This document shows, piece after piece, positions 44,231 to 56,031 of a DNA stretch of 64,000 nt. Position 1 is the first letter of the stretch; every line of letters starts with the position of its first letter. The notes beneath the pieces were generated by a model, which was not told the DNA's origin, searched no databases, and saw only the letters and a list, made by a program, of their open reading frames with translations. The position numbers and the translations under genes are program-made. This DNA is from Ancylobacter sp. TS-1 (GTDB lineage: Bacteria; Pseudomonadota; Alphaproteobacteria; Rhizobiales; Xanthobacteraceae), in NCBI RefSeq assembly GCF_009223885.1, contig NZ_CP045144.1:558001-622000 (forward strand). The letters are read 5' to 3'.

Positions 44231-44968
44231 ATGCGGTCAGGCGTCATCGCCCAGAAGGTCGGCATGACCCGCATCTTTAACGATGCAGGTGAACATGTTC
44301 CGGTCACTGTGCTGAAAGTCGATAATTGCCAGGTGGTTGCCCACCGTACTGTCGAGAAGAACGGCTATACCGCCGTCCAGCTCGGCGTCGGTAAGGCGAA
44401 GCCGCAGAACACCACCCGCGCGATGCGCGGCCACTTCGCGGTTGCGAGTGTGGAGCCGAAGCGTCGCCTCGCGGAGTTCCGCGTGGAAGAGGGCGAGCTG
44501 ATCCCGGTCGGCGCCGAACTGACTGTCGACCACTTTGTGGTCGGCCAGTTCGTCGACGTCACCGGCACCTCCATCGGCAAGGGTTTTGCCGGTGGTATGA
44601 AGCGCCACAACTTCGGCGGTCTGCGCGCGACTCACGGCGTGTCGGTCTCGCATCGTTCGATCGGTTCGACCGGCGGCCGTCAGGACCCGGGCAAGACCTT
44701 CAAGAACAAGAAGATGCCGGGTCAGATGGGCGCCGAGACGGTGACCACCCAGAACCTCAAGGTCGTGCTGACGGATGTCGAGCGCGGTCTGATTGCGGTC
44801 GAGGGCGCGGTTCCCGGCAACAAGGGGGGCTGGATCCTGGTCGCCGACGCCGTGAAGAAGAAGCTGCCGGCCGAAGCGCCGAAGCCGGGCAAGTTCCGGC
44901 TGCCGGGCTCCGAGACGGTCGCCAGCGACGCCCCGGTGGTCGAGGCTGCGGTCGAGGAGAACGTGTGA
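44231..44968 (+). CDS. rplC: 50S ribosomal protein L3
   Basis: A 245-residue L3 starting [16 protein letters not shown], with the [19 protein letters not shown] loop that reaches the peptidyl-transferase centre. It has a longer Ala/Pro/Val-rich C-terminal tail (about 215-245) than E. coli L3, as is common in alphaproteobacteria. The stop TGA overlaps the rplD start by one base. Confidence 0.97.
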   Translation: MRSGVIAQKVGMTRIFNDAGEHVPVTVLKVDNCQVVAHRTVEKNGYTAVQLGVGKAKPQNTTRAMRGHFAVASVEPKRRLAEFRVEEGELIPVGAELTVDHFVVGQFVDVTGTSIGKGFAGGMKRHNFGGLRATHGVSVSHRSIGSTGGRQDPGKTFKNKKMPGQMGAETVTTQNLKVVLTDVERGLIAVEGAVPGNKGGWILVADAVKKKLPAEAPKPGKFRLPGSETVASDAPVVEAAVEENV

Positions 44969-45591
44969 TGGTTGAAATCGCCGTTAAGACGCTCGAAGGC
45001 GCCGAAGCCGGGTCCGTGACCCTGTCGGACGAGATCTTCGGTCTCGAGCCGCGCCAGGACATCCTGCACCGCATGGTGGTGTGGCAGCTTGCCCGCCGCC
45101 AGGCCGGCACGCACGAGACCCTGACGCGCTCCGAGGTCAACCGGACCAAGCGCAAGATGTACAAGCAGAAGGGCACCGGCGGCGCTCGCCACGGCGCGGC
45201 TTCCGCTCCCCAGTTCCGCGGCGGCGCCAAGGCGTTCGGCCCGGTTGCCCGCAGCCATGCGAGCGACCTGCCGAAGAAGGTTCGCGCCCTCGCTCTCAAG
45301 CATGCGCTGTCGTCCAAGGCGAAGGATCAGCAGATCGTCATCCTCGATGACGCGGTGCTGACCGAGCCGAAGACCAAGCTGCTCAAGGAGCGTCTGGCGG
45401 GTCTGGGTCTGTCGAGCGCGCTGGTCGTTTCCGGCGCCGAGGTGGACGCCAATTTCGGCCTCGCCTCGCGCAATGTCACCCATCTCGACGTGCTGCCCGT
45501 CCAGGGCATCAACGTCTACGACATCCTTCGCCGTCGGACCCTGGTTCTGACGAAGGCGGCTGTCGACGCTCTGGAGGCGCGCTTCAAATGA
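44968..45591 (+). CDS. rplD: 50S ribosomal protein L4
   Basis: A 207-residue L4 ([15 protein letters not shown]). The loop that lines the exit tunnel is visible in [28 protein letters not shown]4 represses its own operon in E. coli; that is not tested here. ATG at 44968 is preferred over the overlapping GTG at 44965. It overlaps rplC by 1 base and rplW by 4. Confidence 0.97.
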   Translation: MVEIAVKTLEGAEAGSVTLSDEIFGLEPRQDILHRMVVWQLARRQAGTHETLTRSEVNRTKRKMYKQKGTGGARHGAASAPQFRGGAKAFGPVARSHASDLPKKVRALALKHALSSKAKDQQIVILDDAVLTEPKTKLLKERLAGLGLSSALVVSGAEVDANFGLASRNVTHLDVLPVQGINVYDILRRRTLVLTKAAVDALEARFK

Positions 45592-45884
45592 GTCTCGATC
45601 CGCGCCACTACGACGTGATCGTGTCCCCGGTCATCACCGAGAAGGCCACGGCTGCGTCCGAGCACAACAAGGTCGTCTTCAAGGTTGCTCTGACGGCTAC
45701 CAAGCCGCAGATCAAGGAGGCGGTCGAGAAGCTTTTCGACGTGAAGGTCGAGAGCGTCAACACGCTGGTCCGCAAGGGGAAGACGAAGTTCTTCAAGGGC
45801 CGCAAGGGCGTGCAGAACGACGTGAAGAAGGCGGTCGTGACCCTCGCCGAGGGCCACTCCATCGACATCACGACGGGTCTGTGA
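45588..45884 (+). CDS. rplW: 50S ribosomal protein L23
   Basis: A 98-residue L23 at the tunnel exit, with [13 protein letters not shown] near the start and the [19 protein letters not shown] loop. It docks SRP and trigger factor. It overlaps the rplD end by 4 bases (ATGA). Confidence 0.97.
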   Translation: MSLDPRHYDVIVSPVITEKATAASEHNKVVFKVALTATKPQIKEAVEKLFDVKVESVNTLVRKGKTKFFKGRKGVQNDVKKAVVTLAEGHSIDITTGL

Positions 45885-45907
45885 GCCGGAATTAAGGGAC
45901 CAGAGAC

Positions 45908-46741
<834 letters not shown>

Positions 46742-46758
46742 GCGAGGGAATCTGAACT

Positions 46759-47037
46759 ATGTCTCGATCGGTCTGGAAAGGTCCGTTCGTCGACGGCTAC
46801 CTCCTCAAGAAGGCGGATGCCGCGCGCTCGTCGGGTCGTCACGACGTCATCAAGATCTGGAGCCGCCGCTCCACGATCCTCCCGCAGTTCGTGGGGATCA
46901 CCTTCGGCGTTTACAACGGCAACAAGCATGTCCCGGTGTCGGTCACCGAGGACATGGTCGGCCACAAGTTCGGCGAGTTCGCCCCGACCCGTACCTATTA
47001 CGGGCACGCGGCGGACAAGAAAGCCAAGCGGAAGTGA
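46759..47037 (+). CDS. rpsS: 30S ribosomal protein S19
   Basis: A 92-residue S19 ([19 protein letters not shown]) of normal length, ending [10 protein letters not shown]. It binds the 30S head with S13. It lies 17 bases after rplB and 9 before rplV. Confidence 0.98.
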   Translation: MSRSVWKGPFVDGYLLKKADAARSSGRHDVIKIWSRRSTILPQFVGITFGVYNGNKHVPVSVTEDMVGHKFGEFAPTRTYYGHAADKKAKRK

Positions 47038-47046
47038 GGCAGGGTC

Positions 47047-47427
47047 ATGGGTAAGGCAGCTCGTCCGCGCACGCTCGCGGATACGGAAGCCAAGGCGGTC
47101 GCTCGCAATCTTCGCGTGAGCCCCCAGAAGCTCAACCTCGTCGCGGGTCTGATCCGCGGCAAGAAGGTCTCGGTCGCTCTCGCCGACCTGCAGTTCTCGC
47201 GCAAGCGGATTGCCGGCGATGTGAAGAAGTGCCTCGAGTCGGCCATCGCGAATGCCGAGAACAACCATGAGCTGGACGTCGACGATCTCATCGTCGCCGA
47301 GGCTCATGTCGGCAAGGGCCTGGTGATGAAGCGCTTCGCCGCTCGCGCCCGTGGTCGTGCGAGCCGCATCGAGAAGCCGTTCTCGCATATCACCATCGTG
47401 GTGCGTGAAGTCGAGGAGAAGGCCTGA
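47047..47427 (+). CDS. rplV: 50S ribosomal protein L22
   Basis: A 126-residue L22 with the tunnel-lining hairpin near [25 protein letters not shown]. The N-terminus reads [18 protein letters not shown], a longer form usual in this group. Its TGA overlaps the rpsC ATG by one base. Confidence 0.97.
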   Translation: MGKAARPRTLADTEAKAVARNLRVSPQKLNLVAGLIRGKKVSVALADLQFSRKRIAGDVKKCLESAIANAENNHELDVDDLIVAEAHVGKGLVMKRFAARARGRASRIEKPFSHITIVVREVEEKA

Positions 47428-48134
47428 TGGGTCAGAAGGTCAACCCGGTCGGGCTCCGGCTCGGCATCAACCGCACCTGGGATTCGCGCTGGTTCGCCAG
47501 CAAGGGCGAATACGGCCAGCTGCTGCACGAGGACATCAAGATCCGCGAAGCGCTTCATAAGCTTCTGAAGCAGGCGGCGGTGTCCAAGATCGTGATTGAG
47601 CGCCCGCACAAGAAGTGCCGCGTGACCATCCACTCGGCGCGTCCGGGCGTGGTCATCGGCAAGAAGGGCGCGGACATCGACAAGCTGCGCAAGAAGGTCT
47701 CCGAGATGACGAACTCGGAGGTGTTCATCAACATCGTCGAGATTCGCAAGCCGGAAATCGACGCCCGTCTGGTCGCCGAATCGATCGCCCAGCAGCTTGA
47801 GCGCCGTGTGGCGTTCCGTCGCGCCATGAAGCGCGCCGTGCAGTCGGCGATCCGTCTGGGCGCGGAAGGCATCCGTATCAACTGCTCGGGCCGCCTTGGC
47901 GGCGCTGAGATCGCGCGCCTCGAATGGTATCGTGAAGGGCGCGTGCCGCTTCACACCTTGCGCGCGGACGTGGATTACGGTACGGCCACCGCCTTCACGA
48001 CCTACGGCACCTGCGGTGTCAAGGTCTGGATCTTCAAGGGCGAGATCCTGGAGCACGATCCGATGGCGCAGGACAGGCGCCAGGCGGAAGGTGAGCCGTC
48101 GGGTGGTCGCTCCTCGCGTCGCGACGCGGCGTGA
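47427..48134 (+). CDS. rpsC: 30S ribosomal protein S3
   Basis: A 235-residue S3 starting [24 protein letters not shown]. The KH-type segment [17 protein letters not shown] and the C-terminal basic tail are conserved. S3 lies at the mRNA entry site. It overlaps rplV by 1 base; rplP follows after 29. Confidence 0.98.
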   Translation: MGQKVNPVGLRLGINRTWDSRWFASKGEYGQLLHEDIKIREALHKLLKQAAVSKIVIERPHKKCRVTIHSARPGVVIGKKGADIDKLRKKVSEMTNSEVFINIVEIRKPEIDARLVAESIAQQLERRVAFRRAMKRAVQSAIRLGAEGIRINCSGRLGGAEIARLEWYREGRVPLHTLRADVDYGTATAFTTYGTCGVKVWIFKGEILEHDPMAQDRRQAEGEPSGGRSSRRDAA

Positions 48135-48163
48135 GTTGAGACAGAAGGAATAAGAGGCGCGAC

Positions 48164-48577
48164 ATGCTGCAACCAAAGCGCACGAAGTTCCGCAAGCAGT
48201 TCAAGGGCCGTATTCACGGTGCTGCGAAGGGCGGAACTGACCTCAACTTCGGCCAGTTCGGGCTGAAGGCCATGGAGCCTGAGCGCGTGACCGCGCGCCA
48301 GATCGAAGCCGCGCGCCGCGCGCTGACCCGTCACATGAAGCGTGCGGGCCGCGTGTGGATCCGGGTGTTCCCGGATGTGCCGGTGTCGTCGAAGCCGACC
48401 GAAGTCCGCATGGGCAAGGGCAAGGGCGCGCCGGACTACTGGGCCGCCAAGATCAAGCCCGGCCGCATCATGTTCGAGATCGACGGCGTGAGCCAGGACA
48501 TCGCCCGCGAGGCCCTGCGCCTTGCGGCGGCCAAGCTGCCGATCAAGACCCGCTTCGTCGAACGTATCGCCGAGTGA
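48164..48577 (+). CDS. rplP: 50S ribosomal protein L16
   Basis: A 137-residue L16 ([19 protein letters not shown]) with the [19 protein letters not shown] segment near the A-site. Normal length and order. rpmC starts 11 bases later. Confidence 0.98.
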   Translation: MLQPKRTKFRKQFKGRIHGAAKGGTDLNFGQFGLKAMEPERVTARQIEAARRALTRHMKRAGRVWIRVFPDVPVSSKPTEVRMGKGKGAPDYWAAKIKPGRIMFEIDGVSQDIAREALRLAAAKLPIKTRFVERIAE

Positions 48578-48588
48578 TGGAGGGAAAT

Positions 48589-48798
48589 ATGACGAAGATT
48601 TCCGACATTCGGACGAAGACCGTCGACGAGCTGCAGGACAACCTAGTGAGCCTGAAGAAGGAGCAGTTCAACCTGCGCTTCCAGAAGGCGACCGGTCAGC
48701 TCGAAAACACGGCGCGTGTGCGTCAGGTCCGCCGCGATATCGCGCGGGTCAAGACGATCCAGGCGCAGAAGGCCGGTTCGCCGGCCAAGGCTAAGTGA
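48589..48798 (+). CDS. rpmC: 50S ribosomal protein L29
   Basis: A 69-residue L29 starting [16 protein letters not shown], with the [29 protein letters not shown] helix. Normal family features. The ATG follows GGAGGGAAAT. It is 10 bases before rpsQ. Confidence 0.96.
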   Translation: MTKISDIRTKTVDELQDNLVSLKKEQFNLRFQKATGQLENTARVRQVRRDIARVKTIQAQKAGSPAKAK

Positions 48799-48808
48799 GG
48801 AGAGGGCG

Positions 48809-49057
48809 ATGCCGAAGCGTATGCTGCAGGGCGTCGTGGTGAGCGACAAGCAGGACAAGACCGTCGTGGTCCGCGTCGAGCGCCGTTTCACCCATCCGCT
48901 GCTGAAGAAGACCGTCCGTCGTTCCAAGAAGTATCATGCCCACGATGAGGGCAATGTGTGGAAGGAAGGCGACACCGTCTGGATCGAGGAGCACCGCCCC
49001 TTGTCCAAGCTCAAGAACTGGATCGTGGTCCAGGGCGAGAAGCGGGCTGAAGTCTGA
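48809..49057 (+). CDS. rpsQ: 30S ribosomal protein S17
   Basis: An 82-residue S17 ([21 protein letters not shown]), a primary 16S rRNA binder. ATG at 48809 follows GAGGAGAGGGCG. It is the last gene of the S10 block; a 73-base gap with a terminator-like hairpin separates it from rplN. Confidence 0.97.
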   Translation: MPKRMLQGVVVSDKQDKTVVVRVERRFTHPLLKKTVRRSKKYHAHDEGNVWKEGDTVWIEEHRPLSKLKNWIVVQGEKRAEV

Positions 49058-49080
49058 GCGCCCGGAAACGGGATTGAGGG

Positions 49081-49113
49081 GCGCGCACCGGTGACGGTTG
49101 CGCGCGGTTTTTG
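49081..49113 (+). terminator. Terminator-like hairpin between rpsQ and rplN
   Basis: GCGCGCACCG (49081-49090) pairs with CGGTTGCGCGC (49095-49105) around GTGA, with one unpaired base, followed by GGTTTTTG. It sits exactly at the junction between the S10 and spc gene blocks and may partly end transcription there. Confidence 0.6.
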
Positions 49114-49130
49114 CGAGAAATAGGTGCGTC

Positions 49131-49499
49131 ATGATCCAGATGCAGACCAATCTCGACGTGGCGGACAATTCCGGTGCGCGTCGCGTCATGTGCATCAAGG
49201 TGCTTGGCGGTTCGAAGCGCAAGTATGCCCATGTCGGTGACATCATCGTGGTGTCGGTGAAGGAAGCTATTCCGCGCGGCCGCGTGAAGAAGGGCGATGT
49301 GATGAAGGCGGTCGTGGTTCGCACGGCCAAGGACATCCGTCGCGTCGATGGCTCGGTGATCCGCTTCGACCGCAATGCGGCCGTGCTGATCAACAACAAC
49401 AAGGAGCCGGTCGGCACGCGTATCTTCGGACCGGTTCCGCGCGAGCTTCGCGCGAAGAACCACATGAAGATCATCTCGCTGGCGCCGGAGGTGCTGTGA
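49131..49499 (+). CDS. rplN: 50S ribosomal protein L14
   Basis: A 122-residue L14 ([27 protein letters not shown]), of normal length. It contacts the 30S subunit at a bridge. It opens the spc block. The TGA overlaps the rplX ATG by one base. Confidence 0.98.
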   Translation: MIQMQTNLDVADNSGARRVMCIKVLGGSKRKYAHVGDIIVVSVKEAIPRGRVKKGDVMKAVVVRTAKDIRRVDGSVIRFDRNAAVLINNNKEPVGTRIFGPVPRELRAKNHMKIISLAPEVL

Positions 49500-49816
49500 T
49501 GGCTGCCAAGGTCAAGAAGGGCGACAAGGTCGTCGTCCTCACCGGTCGCGACAAGGGTCGCACCGGTGAGGTGTTCGAGGTGCTTCCGAAGGAGGGTACC
49601 GCCCGCGTGCGCGGCGTGAACCTCGTCAAGCGCCACCAGCGGCAGAGCGCGAACCAGGAAGGCGGGATCATCTCCAAGGAGGCCCCGATCGACCTGTCGA
49701 ACATCGCGATCGCCGATCCCAAGGACGGCAAGCCGACCCGCGTCGGTTTCCTTGTGCAGGCTGATGGCACCAAGGTGCGCGTCGCCAAGCGCTCGGGGGA
49801 GAAGATCGATGGCTGA
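49499..49816 (+). CDS. rplX: 50S ribosomal protein L24
   Basis: A 105-residue L24 with a KOW-type start ([21 protein letters not shown]) and VNLVKRHQR. It starts early 50S assembly. ATG at 49499 is preferred to an overlapping GTG at 49496. It overlaps rplN by 1 base and rplE by 8. Confidence 0.97.
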   Translation: MAAKVKKGDKVVVLTGRDKGRTGEVFEVLPKEGTARVRGVNLVKRHQRQSANQEGGIISKEAPIDLSNIAIADPKDGKPTRVGFLVQADGTKVRVAKRSGEKIDG

Positions 49817-50366
49817 GGCCAATTACACTCCGCGGCTGAAGTCCTTTTATGAGGACGTGGTCCGCCAGAAGCTGATCGAAGAGTTCGGCTACAAGAACGC
49901 CATGGAAGTGCCGACCATCGAGAAGGTCGTCATCAACATGGGCGTCGGCGAAGCCACTGCCGACACCAAGAAGGTCCAGAACGCCGCCGGCGACCTGGCG
50001 CTGATCGCCGGCCAGAAGCCGGTTGTCACCCGGGCCCGCAAGGCGATCTCGAACTTCAAGCTGCGCGAGAACCAGCCGGTCGGCGCGAAGGTCACCCTTC
50101 GCAAGGTGCGGATGTACGAGTTCGTCGATCGTCTCGTGAACATCGCCCTGCCGCGCGTGCGTGACTTCCGTGGCCTGAATCCGAAGAGCTTCGATGGCCG
50201 CGGCAACTACGCCCTGGGCATCAAGGAGCATATCGTGTTCCCCGAGATCAACTACGACAAGGTTGATCAGGCGTGGGGCATGGACATCATCGTCGTGACG
50301 ACGGCGAAGACGGACGACGAAGCGCGCGCGCTTCTGAAGGCCCTCAATTTCCCGTTCCGTCAGTAA
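49809..50366 (+). CDS. rplE: 50S ribosomal protein L5
   Basis: A 185-residue L5 with [33 protein letters not shown] and [16 protein letters not shown]. It binds 5S rRNA. The ATG at 49809 lies inside the end of rplX. rpsN follows after 59 bases, with a small GGGGC/GCCCC hairpin between. Confidence 0.98.
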   Translation: MAEANYTPRLKSFYEDVVRQKLIEEFGYKNAMEVPTIEKVVINMGVGEATADTKKVQNAAGDLALIAGQKPVVTRARKAISNFKLRENQPVGAKVTLRKVRMYEFVDRLVNIALPRVRDFRGLNPKSFDGRGNYALGIKEHIVFPEINYDKVDQAWGMDIIVVTTAKTDDEARALLKALNFPFRQ

Positions 50367-50425
50367 GCATCCCCTTCCGGCAGTGGGGCGAAGGCCCCAA
50401 ACGCGGAGACTAGGAGCAAGGTCAT

Positions 50426-50731
50426 ATGGCGAAGAAGAGCGCGGTCGAGAAGAACGAACACCGCCGGAAGCTCGCGAAGAGCTATTCCGGTAAGCGTGCG
50501 CGTCTCAAGGCCCTGGTGAGCAACAAGGAACTGCCGATTGAGGAGCGCTTCGCCGCGGTCCTCAAGCTCGCGCAGCTTCCGCGTAATTCGGCGCAGGTTC
50601 GCGTCCGCAACCGGTGCGAGATCACCGGGCGTCCGCGTGCGTATTATCGCAAGCTTAAGATGAGCCGCATCGCGCTCCGCGAACTTGGTTCGCAGGGCCT
50701 GGTTCCCGGCCTCGTCAAGTCCAGCTGGTGA
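50426..50731 (+). CDS. rpsN: 30S ribosomal protein S14
   Basis: A 101-residue S14 of the long, zinc-free type ([18 protein letters not shown]...) with [29 protein letters not shown]. Consistent with alphaproteobacteria. It lies 12 bases before rpsH. Confidence 0.97.
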   Translation: MAKKSAVEKNEHRRKLAKSYSGKRARLKALVSNKELPIEERFAAVLKLAQLPRNSAQVRVRNRCEITGRPRAYYRKLKMSRIALRELGSQGLVPGLVKSSW

Positions 50732-50743
50732 GGAGGCCGATTC

Positions 50744-51142
50744 ATGTCCACGACTGATCCGATCGGCGATCTCATCACCCGCATCCGCAACGCGCAGATG
50801 CGCCGCAAGGAAAAGATCACCACGCCCGGCTCGCGTCTGCGCGCCAGCGTGCTCGACGTCCTGGCGGCCGAAGGCTTCATCCGCGGCTATTCAGCGGGCG
50901 AGCCGGTCAACGGCCGCACCGAGTTCGAGATCGAGCTCAAATATTATGACGGCGAGCCGGTGATCCGCGAAATTTCGCGCGTGTCGAAGCCGGGCCGGCG
51001 GGTGTACTCGTCGGTCAAGACCCTTCCCCGCGTCGCCAACGGCCTTGGCGTCGCTGTCGTCTCCACGCCGCAGGGCGTGATGGCGGACCACGAAGCCCGC
51101 GACAAGAACGTGGGCGGCGAGGTCCTCTTCACGGTCTTCTGA
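50744..51142 (+). CDS. rpsH: 30S ribosomal protein S8
   Basis: A 132-residue S8 starting [25 protein letters not shown]8 binds 16S rRNA and in E. coli represses the spc operon. The C-terminal [15 protein letters not shown] is conserved. rplF follows after 20 bases. Confidence 0.98.
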   Translation: MSTTDPIGDLITRIRNAQMRRKEKITTPGSRLRASVLDVLAAEGFIRGYSAGEPVNGRTEFEIELKYYDGEPVIREISRVSKPGRRVYSSVKTLPRVANGLGVAVVSTPQGVMADHEARDKNVGGEVLFTVF

Positions 51143-51162
51143 TCGCGGAGGAGAGAGAGCAC

Positions 51163-51696
51163 ATGTCCAAGATCGGTAAAGCCCCCGTCTCCATTCCCGC
51201 CGGCGTCACTGCGACGATCGACGGCCAGACGGTGAAGGTAAAGGGCCCCAAGGGCGCCCTGGAAGTGAAGGTCGTCGACGAGATCGGCGTGAAGCTCGAG
51301 GACGGGGCCATCCTGTTCTCGCTCAATGGCGAGACCAACCGTCACAAGGCGATGTGGGGCCTGTCCCGCACGCTGGTGTCGAACCTGGTCGAAGGCGTGA
51401 CCAAGGGCTTCGAGAAGAAGCTCGAGATCAGCGGCGTGGGTTATCGCGCGGCGGTGCAGGGCAAGGTTCTCAACCTCGCGCTCGGCTACAGCCACGATGT
51501 GAACTACGCGATCCCGGAAGGGATCCAGATCGTCACGCCGAAGCCGACCGAGATCGTCGTCTCCGGCATCGACCGCCAGCAGGTCGGTCAGGTGGCGGCC
51601 GAGATTCGTGAGTACCGCGGCCCCGAGCCCTACAAGGGCAAGGGCGTCAAGTACGCCGGCGAGTTCATCTTCCGCAAGGAAGGCAAGAAGAAGTAA
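51163..51696 (+). CDS. rplF: 50S ribosomal protein L6
   Basis: A 177-residue L6 ([15 protein letters not shown]) with the C-terminal [18 protein letters not shown] motif near the sarcin-ricin loop. Normal length. It lies 12 bases before rplR. Confidence 0.98.
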   Translation: MSKIGKAPVSIPAGVTATIDGQTVKVKGPKGALEVKVVDEIGVKLEDGAILFSLNGETNRHKAMWGLSRTLVSNLVEGVTKGFEKKLEISGVGYRAAVQGKVLNLALGYSHDVNYAIPEGIQIVTPKPTEIVVSGIDRQQVGQVAAEIREYRGPEPYKGKGVKYAGEFIFRKEGKKK

Positions 51697-51708
51697 CGGA
51701 CCCGAACC

Positions 51709-52071
51709 ATGGCTCAGTATCAGGACGCTACCGAGCGCCGCAAGGCGCGTGTCCGTCGGGCTCTCCGCTCGACGGCGAACGGGCGGCCGCGCCTCTCGGT
51801 GCATCGCTCGTCGAAGCACATCTATGCGCAGATCATCGACGACGCTCGCGGCGTGACCATCGCGGCCGCCTCGTCGCTCGAGAAGGCTCTGCGGGAAAGC
51901 CTCAAGACCGGCGCGGATGTCGCGGCGGCCGAGGCGATTGGCAAGCTCGTGGCGGAACGTGCCGTCGCGGCCGGTGTGAAGGACGTGGTCTTCGACCGCG
52001 GCGCCTTCATCTATCATGGCCGCGTCAAGGCGCTCGCCGATGCCGCCCGCGAGGGCGGTCTCAACTTCTGA
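51709..52071 (+). CDS. rplR: 50S ribosomal protein L18
   Basis: A 120-residue L18, with [19 protein letters not shown] and the [24 protein letters not shown] end. It binds 5S rRNA with L5. rpsE follows after 42 bases. Confidence 0.97.
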   Translation: MAQYQDATERRKARVRRALRSTANGRPRLSVHRSSKHIYAQIIDDARGVTIAAASSLEKALRESLKTGADVAAAEAIGKLVAERAVAAGVKDVVFDRGAFIYHGRVKALADAAREGGLNF

Positions 52072-52113
52072 GATCACGAGCGGGATCCCCCGCAGAACGA
52101 CGAGGATAAGATC

Positions 52114-52665
52114 ATGGCTCGTGAACGTGAGCGTGAACGCGAAGATCGCGACAACACGTTCGTGGACAAGCTGGTCCACATCAACCGTGTTGCCAAGGTG
52201 GTGAAGGGTGGCCGTCGCTTCGGCTTCGCCGCGCTGGTCGTTGTCGGCGACCAGAAGGGGCGCGTCGGCTTCGGCCACGGCAAGGCCCGTGAAGTGCCGG
52301 AAGCCATCCGCAAGGCGACGGAAGCTGCCAAGCGCGCGCTGATCCGCGTGCCGCTGCGCGAGGGTCGGACGCTGCACCACGACGTGCACGGCCACCATGG
52401 CGCCGGCAAGGTCATCCTGCGCGCGGCTCCGGCCGGTACCGGCATCATCGCCGGCGGCCCGATGCGCGCCGTCTTCGAGACGCTGGGCATGCAGGACGTG
52501 GTGGCGAAGTCGTTCGGCTCGTCCAACCCGTACAACATGGTCCGCGCGACCTTCGACGCCCTGAAGAACCAGGACAGCCCGCGCCTTGTGGCTGCTCGCC
52601 GCAGCCTGAAGGTGTCGCAGCTTCAGTCCCGCCGCCGCGTCGATGACGCCGAAGCGACCGACTGA
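52114..52665 (+). CDS. rpsE: 30S ribosomal protein S5
   Basis: A 183-residue S5. The start [36 protein letters not shown] includes an unusually Arg/Glu-repetitive N-terminus, then the RNA-binding and [17 protein letters not shown] segments. S5 affects accuracy at the mRNA entry. rpmD follows after 23 bases. Confidence 0.97.
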   Translation: MAREREREREDRDNTFVDKLVHINRVAKVVKGGRRFGFAALVVVGDQKGRVGFGHGKAREVPEAIRKATEAAKRALIRVPLREGRTLHHDVHGHHGAGKVILRAAPAGTGIIAGGPMRAVFETLGMQDVVAKSFGSSNPYNMVRATFDALKNQDSPRLVAARRSLKVSQLQSRRRVDDAEATD

Positions 52666-52688
52666 CGCCAGGAGTAGGGAAGCTAATC

Positions 52689-52880
52689 ATGGCGAACAGC
52701 ACCAAGACGGTCACGGTGGAGCAGGTCGGTAGTGCGATCCGTCGCCCCGAGGACCAGCGGGCCACCCTCATCGGTCTCGGCCTCAACAAGCTCGGGCGTC
52801 GTTCGACGCTCGAAGACACCCCGGCCGTGCGTGGCATGATCTACAAGGTCCGCCACCTCGTCCGCGTCGTCGAAGCCTGA
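52689..52880 (+). CDS. rpmD: 50S ribosomal protein L30
   Basis: A 63-residue L30 ([24 protein letters not shown]), with [22 protein letters not shown]. Normal length for the short bacterial type. It is 20 bases before rplO. Confidence 0.96.
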   Translation: MANSTKTVTVEQVGSAIRRPEDQRATLIGLGLNKLGRRSTLEDTPAVRGMIYKVRHLVRVVEA

Positions 52881-52900
52881 CGGCGGGAAGGAGACTGGCT

Positions 52901-53389
52901 ATGAGCCTGAACGAGATCAAGGACAACGCCGGCGCCCGCAAGAAGCGGATGCGCGTCGGTCGCGGCATCGGCTCCGGCAAGGGCAAGACCGCAGGTCGCG
53001 GCGTGAAGGGTCAGACCTCGCGTACCGGCGTGGCGATCAAGGGCTTCGAGGGCGGCCAGATGCCGATCCATCGGCGTCTGCCCAAGCGCGGCTTCCACAA
53101 CATCTTCGCGCTGGACTGGAACGAGGTTTCCCTCGGCCGTATCCAGGCTGCGATCGATGCGGGCAAGCTGGACGCCAAGGCGACCGTGACGCAGGCGACG
53201 CTGGTCGAGGCGGGCGTGCTTCGCCGCGTCCGTGACGGCGTGCGCGTGCTCGGTTCCGGCGAACTGACCACCAAGGTCACGCTGGAAGTCGCCCATGCGA
53301 CCAAGTCGGCGGTCGAGGCAATCGAGAAGGTCGGCGGCACTGTGACGCTGCTGGCGTCCAAGGCCGAGACTGGCGAAACGGCGGCCTGA
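52901..53389 (+). CDS. rplO: 50S ribosomal protein L15
   Basis: A 162-residue L15 starting [34 protein letters not shown], the basic extension that threads 23S rRNA. It is slightly longer than E. coli L15 at the C-terminus. secY follows after 55 bases. Confidence 0.98.
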   Translation: MSLNEIKDNAGARKKRMRVGRGIGSGKGKTAGRGVKGQTSRTGVAIKGFEGGQMPIHRRLPKRGFHNIFALDWNEVSLGRIQAAIDAGKLDAKATVTQATLVEAGVLRRVRDGVRVLGSGELTTKVTLEVAHATKSAVEAIEKVGGTVTLLASKAETGETAA

Positions 53390-53444
53390 CGCTTAAGTCA
53401 GGCCTAACCGTCATTACCGGGCACAGACGAGGAGCGGAGCCACC

Positions 53445-54776
53445 ATGGCCTCGGCAGCAGAACAGCTTGCGGCAAACCTCAACTTCGGTGCTCTGGCAAA
53501 AGCCGACGAACTGAAGAAGCGCATCTGGTTCACACTGGGTGCGCTTCTCGTGTATCGGCTGGGCACCTACATTCCGATGCCCGGGATCAATCCCGACGCG
53601 CTCGCCGACGTGTTCCGCACGGCGCAGCAGGGCATCATCGGCCTGTTCAACATGTTCTCGGGCGGCGCGGTCTCGCGCATGGCGATCTTCGCCCTGAACA
53701 TCATGCCGTACATCTCCGCCTCCATCATCATCCAGCTGCTGACGACCGTCTCCCCGACGCTCGAGGCGCTGAAGAAGGAAGGCGAGGCCGGCCGCAAGCA
53801 GATCAACCAGTACACGCGCTACCTCACCGTGGTGCTCGCCGTGTTCCAGTCCTACGGCATCGCCGTCGGCCTCGAAGGTTCGGGCGCCGTGGTCGCGGAT
53901 CCCGGCTGGTTCTTCCGCATCTCGACGGTCATCACCCTGACCGGCGGCACCATGTTCCTGATGTGGCTCGGCGAGCAGATCACCTCGCGCGGCATCGGCA
54001 ACGGCATCTCGCTGATCATCTTCGCCGGCATCGTGGCGGAGCTTCCCTCGGCGATCGCCAACACGCTGGAACTCGGCCGTCAGGGCGCCCTGTCGACCGG
54101 CATCATCCTGGCGGTGATCCTGATGGCCGTCGCGGTCATCATGTTCATCGTGTTCATGGAGCGTGCCCAGCGCCGGCTGCTGATCCAGTACCCGAAGCGC
54201 CAGGTCGGCAACAAGGTGTATGAGGGCCAGTCCTCGCACCTGCCGCTGAAGCTCAACACGTCGGGCGTCATCCCGCCGATCTTCGCGTCCTCGCTGCTGC
54301 TCATCCCGACCACGGTCGCGAGCTTCATGCAGGGGCAGGGGCCCGGCTGGCTGACCACCGTCACCACGCTCATCGGCCACGGCCAGCCGCTGTTCATGCT
54401 GCTCTACGTGCTGCTGATCGTGTTCTTCTGCTTCTTCTACACCGCCATCGTGTTCAACCCGACCGAGACCGCGGACAACCTCAAGAAGCACGGCGGCTTC
54501 GTCCCCGGCATCCGTCCCGGCGAGCGCACGGCCGAGTACATCGACTATGTGCTGACTCGCATCACCGTCATCGGTGCGGCTTACCTTGCGATTGTGTGCC
54601 TGTTCCCCGAGATCCTGATCTCGTATGCGGCCGTCCCGTTCTACTTCGGTGGCACTTCGCTGCTGATCGTGGTGAGCGTGACCATGGATACGGTGGCGCA
54701 GGTTCAGGGGCATCTTCTGGCGCATCAATATGAGGGGCTGGTCAAGAAGGCCAAGCTCAGGGGGAAGCGCCGATGA
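53445..54776 (+). CDS. secY: Preprotein translocase subunit SecY
   Basis: A 443-residue, ten-helix channel protein in the inner membrane. Conserved features include [17 protein letters not shown], the [24 protein letters not shown] segment (helix 2), and [19 protein letters not shown]. It forms the SecYEG channel with SecE (also in this window). Its end overlaps the adk start by 4 bases. No rpmJ follows. Confidence 0.98.
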   Translation: MASAAEQLAANLNFGALAKADELKKRIWFTLGALLVYRLGTYIPMPGINPDALADVFRTAQQGIIGLFNMFSGGAVSRMAIFALNIMPYISASIIIQLLTTVSPTLEALKKEGEAGRKQINQYTRYLTVVLAVFQSYGIAVGLEGSGAVVADPGWFFRISTVITLTGGTMFLMWLGEQITSRGIGNGISLIIFAGIVAELPSAIANTLELGRQGALSTGIILAVILMAVAVIMFIVFMERAQRRLLIQYPKRQVGNKVYEGQSSHLPLKLNTSGVIPPIFASSLLLIPTTVASFMQGQGPGWLTTVTTLIGHGQPLFMLLYVLLIVFFCFFYTAIVFNPTETADNLKKHGGFVPGIRPGERTAEYIDYVLTRITVIGAAYLAIVCLFPEILISYAAVPFYFGGTSLLIVVSVTMDTVAQVQGHLLAHQYEGLVKKAKLRGKRR

Positions 54777-55357
54777 GGCTTATACTGCTCGGCCCGCCGG
54801 GGGCGGGGAAGGGCACGCAGGCGCAGCGGCTGGTGGCGCGTCACGGCATCGTGCAGCTCTCCACCGGCGACATGCTGCGCGAGGCCGTTCGCAACGGCAC
54901 GCCGATCGGCCTGCGGGCCAAGGCGGTGATGGATGCAGGCCAGCTCGTCTCCGACGATATCGTGATCGGCATCATTTCCGATCGGATCGACCAGCCGGAC
55001 GCCGCCAAGGGGTTCATCCTTGACGGCTTCCCGCGCACGGTCGCCCAGGCCGAGGCTCTGGACAGCATCCTGAACGAGAAGGGCCTGAAGCTCGACGCCG
55101 TGATCGAGCTCAAGGTCGATCAGGACAAGCTGGTCCACCGCATCATCCAGCGTGCCGCTGAAACCGCTGCGCGCGGCGAGCCGGTCCGCAAGGACGATGA
55201 CCCGGAAGTCTTCAAGACCCGTCTGGAAGCCTTCAACCGGGACACTGCCGTCGTCGCGCCCTACTATTCCGGGCGCGGGCTTCTGGTGGTGATCGACGGC
55301 ATGAAGCCCATCGACGACGTGACCAAGGCGATCTCGGACGTTCTTGAAACTGTCTGA
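54773..55357 (+). CDS. adk: Adenylate kinase
   Basis: A 194-residue adenylate kinase (ATP + AMP = 2 ADP). The P-loop is [14 protein letters not shown] (8-21), then [10 protein letters not shown] and [10 protein letters not shown]. The LID is short, without zinc Cys, so it is the short alphaproteobacterial type. It overlaps secY by 4 bases and is followed by a 188-base gap holding a strong promoter for rpsM. Confidence 0.97.
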   Translation: MRLILLGPPGAGKGTQAQRLVARHGIVQLSTGDMLREAVRNGTPIGLRAKAVMDAGQLVSDDIVIGIISDRIDQPDAAKGFILDGFPRTVAQAEALDSILNEKGLKLDAVIELKVDQDKLVHRIIQRAAETAARGEPVRKDDDPEVFKTRLEAFNRDTAVVAPYYSGRGLLVVIDGMKPIDDVTKAISDVLETV

Positions 55358-55373
55358 GTCTCGCACCTGCGGC

Positions 55374-55402
55374 TTGACATAGGGGCGGAATCGCTCTATG
55401 TG
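55374..55402 (+). promoter_or_regulatory. Sigma70-type promoter for the rpsM operon
   Basis: TTGACA (55374-55379), a 17-base spacer and TATGTG (55397-55402). The best -35 match in the window, about 145 bases before rpsM. Confidence 0.7.
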
Positions 55403-55545
55403 CCGCGCTTCACTCAAGCGGGTGCCACGCATCGACATCACTGGATGATGTCGCGTGGCCTCGTGCGTATCTCCGCAAGGGCCGGCCTCCACCGGACGCG
55501 GGGCGTTCAAATTCCGGCTCTGCCGGACGACATGGAGAATGCGAC

Positions 55546-55914
55546 GTGGCTCGTATTGCAGGCGTTAACATCCCGACCAACAAGCGCGTCATCATCGCGC
55601 TTCAGTACATTCACGGCATCGGCGCCAAGAATGCGGCCGACATCGTCGCGAAGGTCGGTATCCCGCTCGAGCGTCGGGTGAACCAGCTCACCGACCAAGA
55701 AGTGCTGCAGATCCGCGAGACCATCGACCGCGACTTCCTCGTCGAGGGCGATCTGCGTCGCGAAGTCTCGATGAACATCAAGCGGCTGATGGATCTCGGT
55801 TGCTACCGCGGCCTGCGTCACCGTCGCGGCCTGCCGGTGCGTGGCCAGCGTACGCATACCAATGCCCGCACCCGCAAGGGCCCGGCCAAGCCGATCGCCG
55901 GCAAGAAGAAGTAA
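55546..55914 (+). CDS. rpsM: 30S ribosomal protein S13
   Basis: A 122-residue S13 ([26 protein letters not shown]), from a GTG start at 55546 after GGAGAATGCGAC. The C-terminal [15 protein letters not shown] motif is present. S13 bridges the subunits. First gene of the alpha block. Confidence 0.97.
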   Translation: MARIAGVNIPTNKRVIIALQYIHGIGAKNAADIVAKVGIPLERRVNQLTDQEVLQIRETIDRDFLVEGDLRREVSMNIKRLMDLGCYRGLRHRRGLPVRGQRTHTNARTRKGPAKPIAGKKK

Positions 55915-56031
55915 TTCACGGCGGGCTCAAGCCCGCCGGACAGCGCCGGCGCCCCGTGCGGCCGGCGCATTCGCTACGAGTATCGTCCCGAGCGCCTGGA
56001 ATGACGGGCGCGCCTGAAGGATCAAGGGTCT

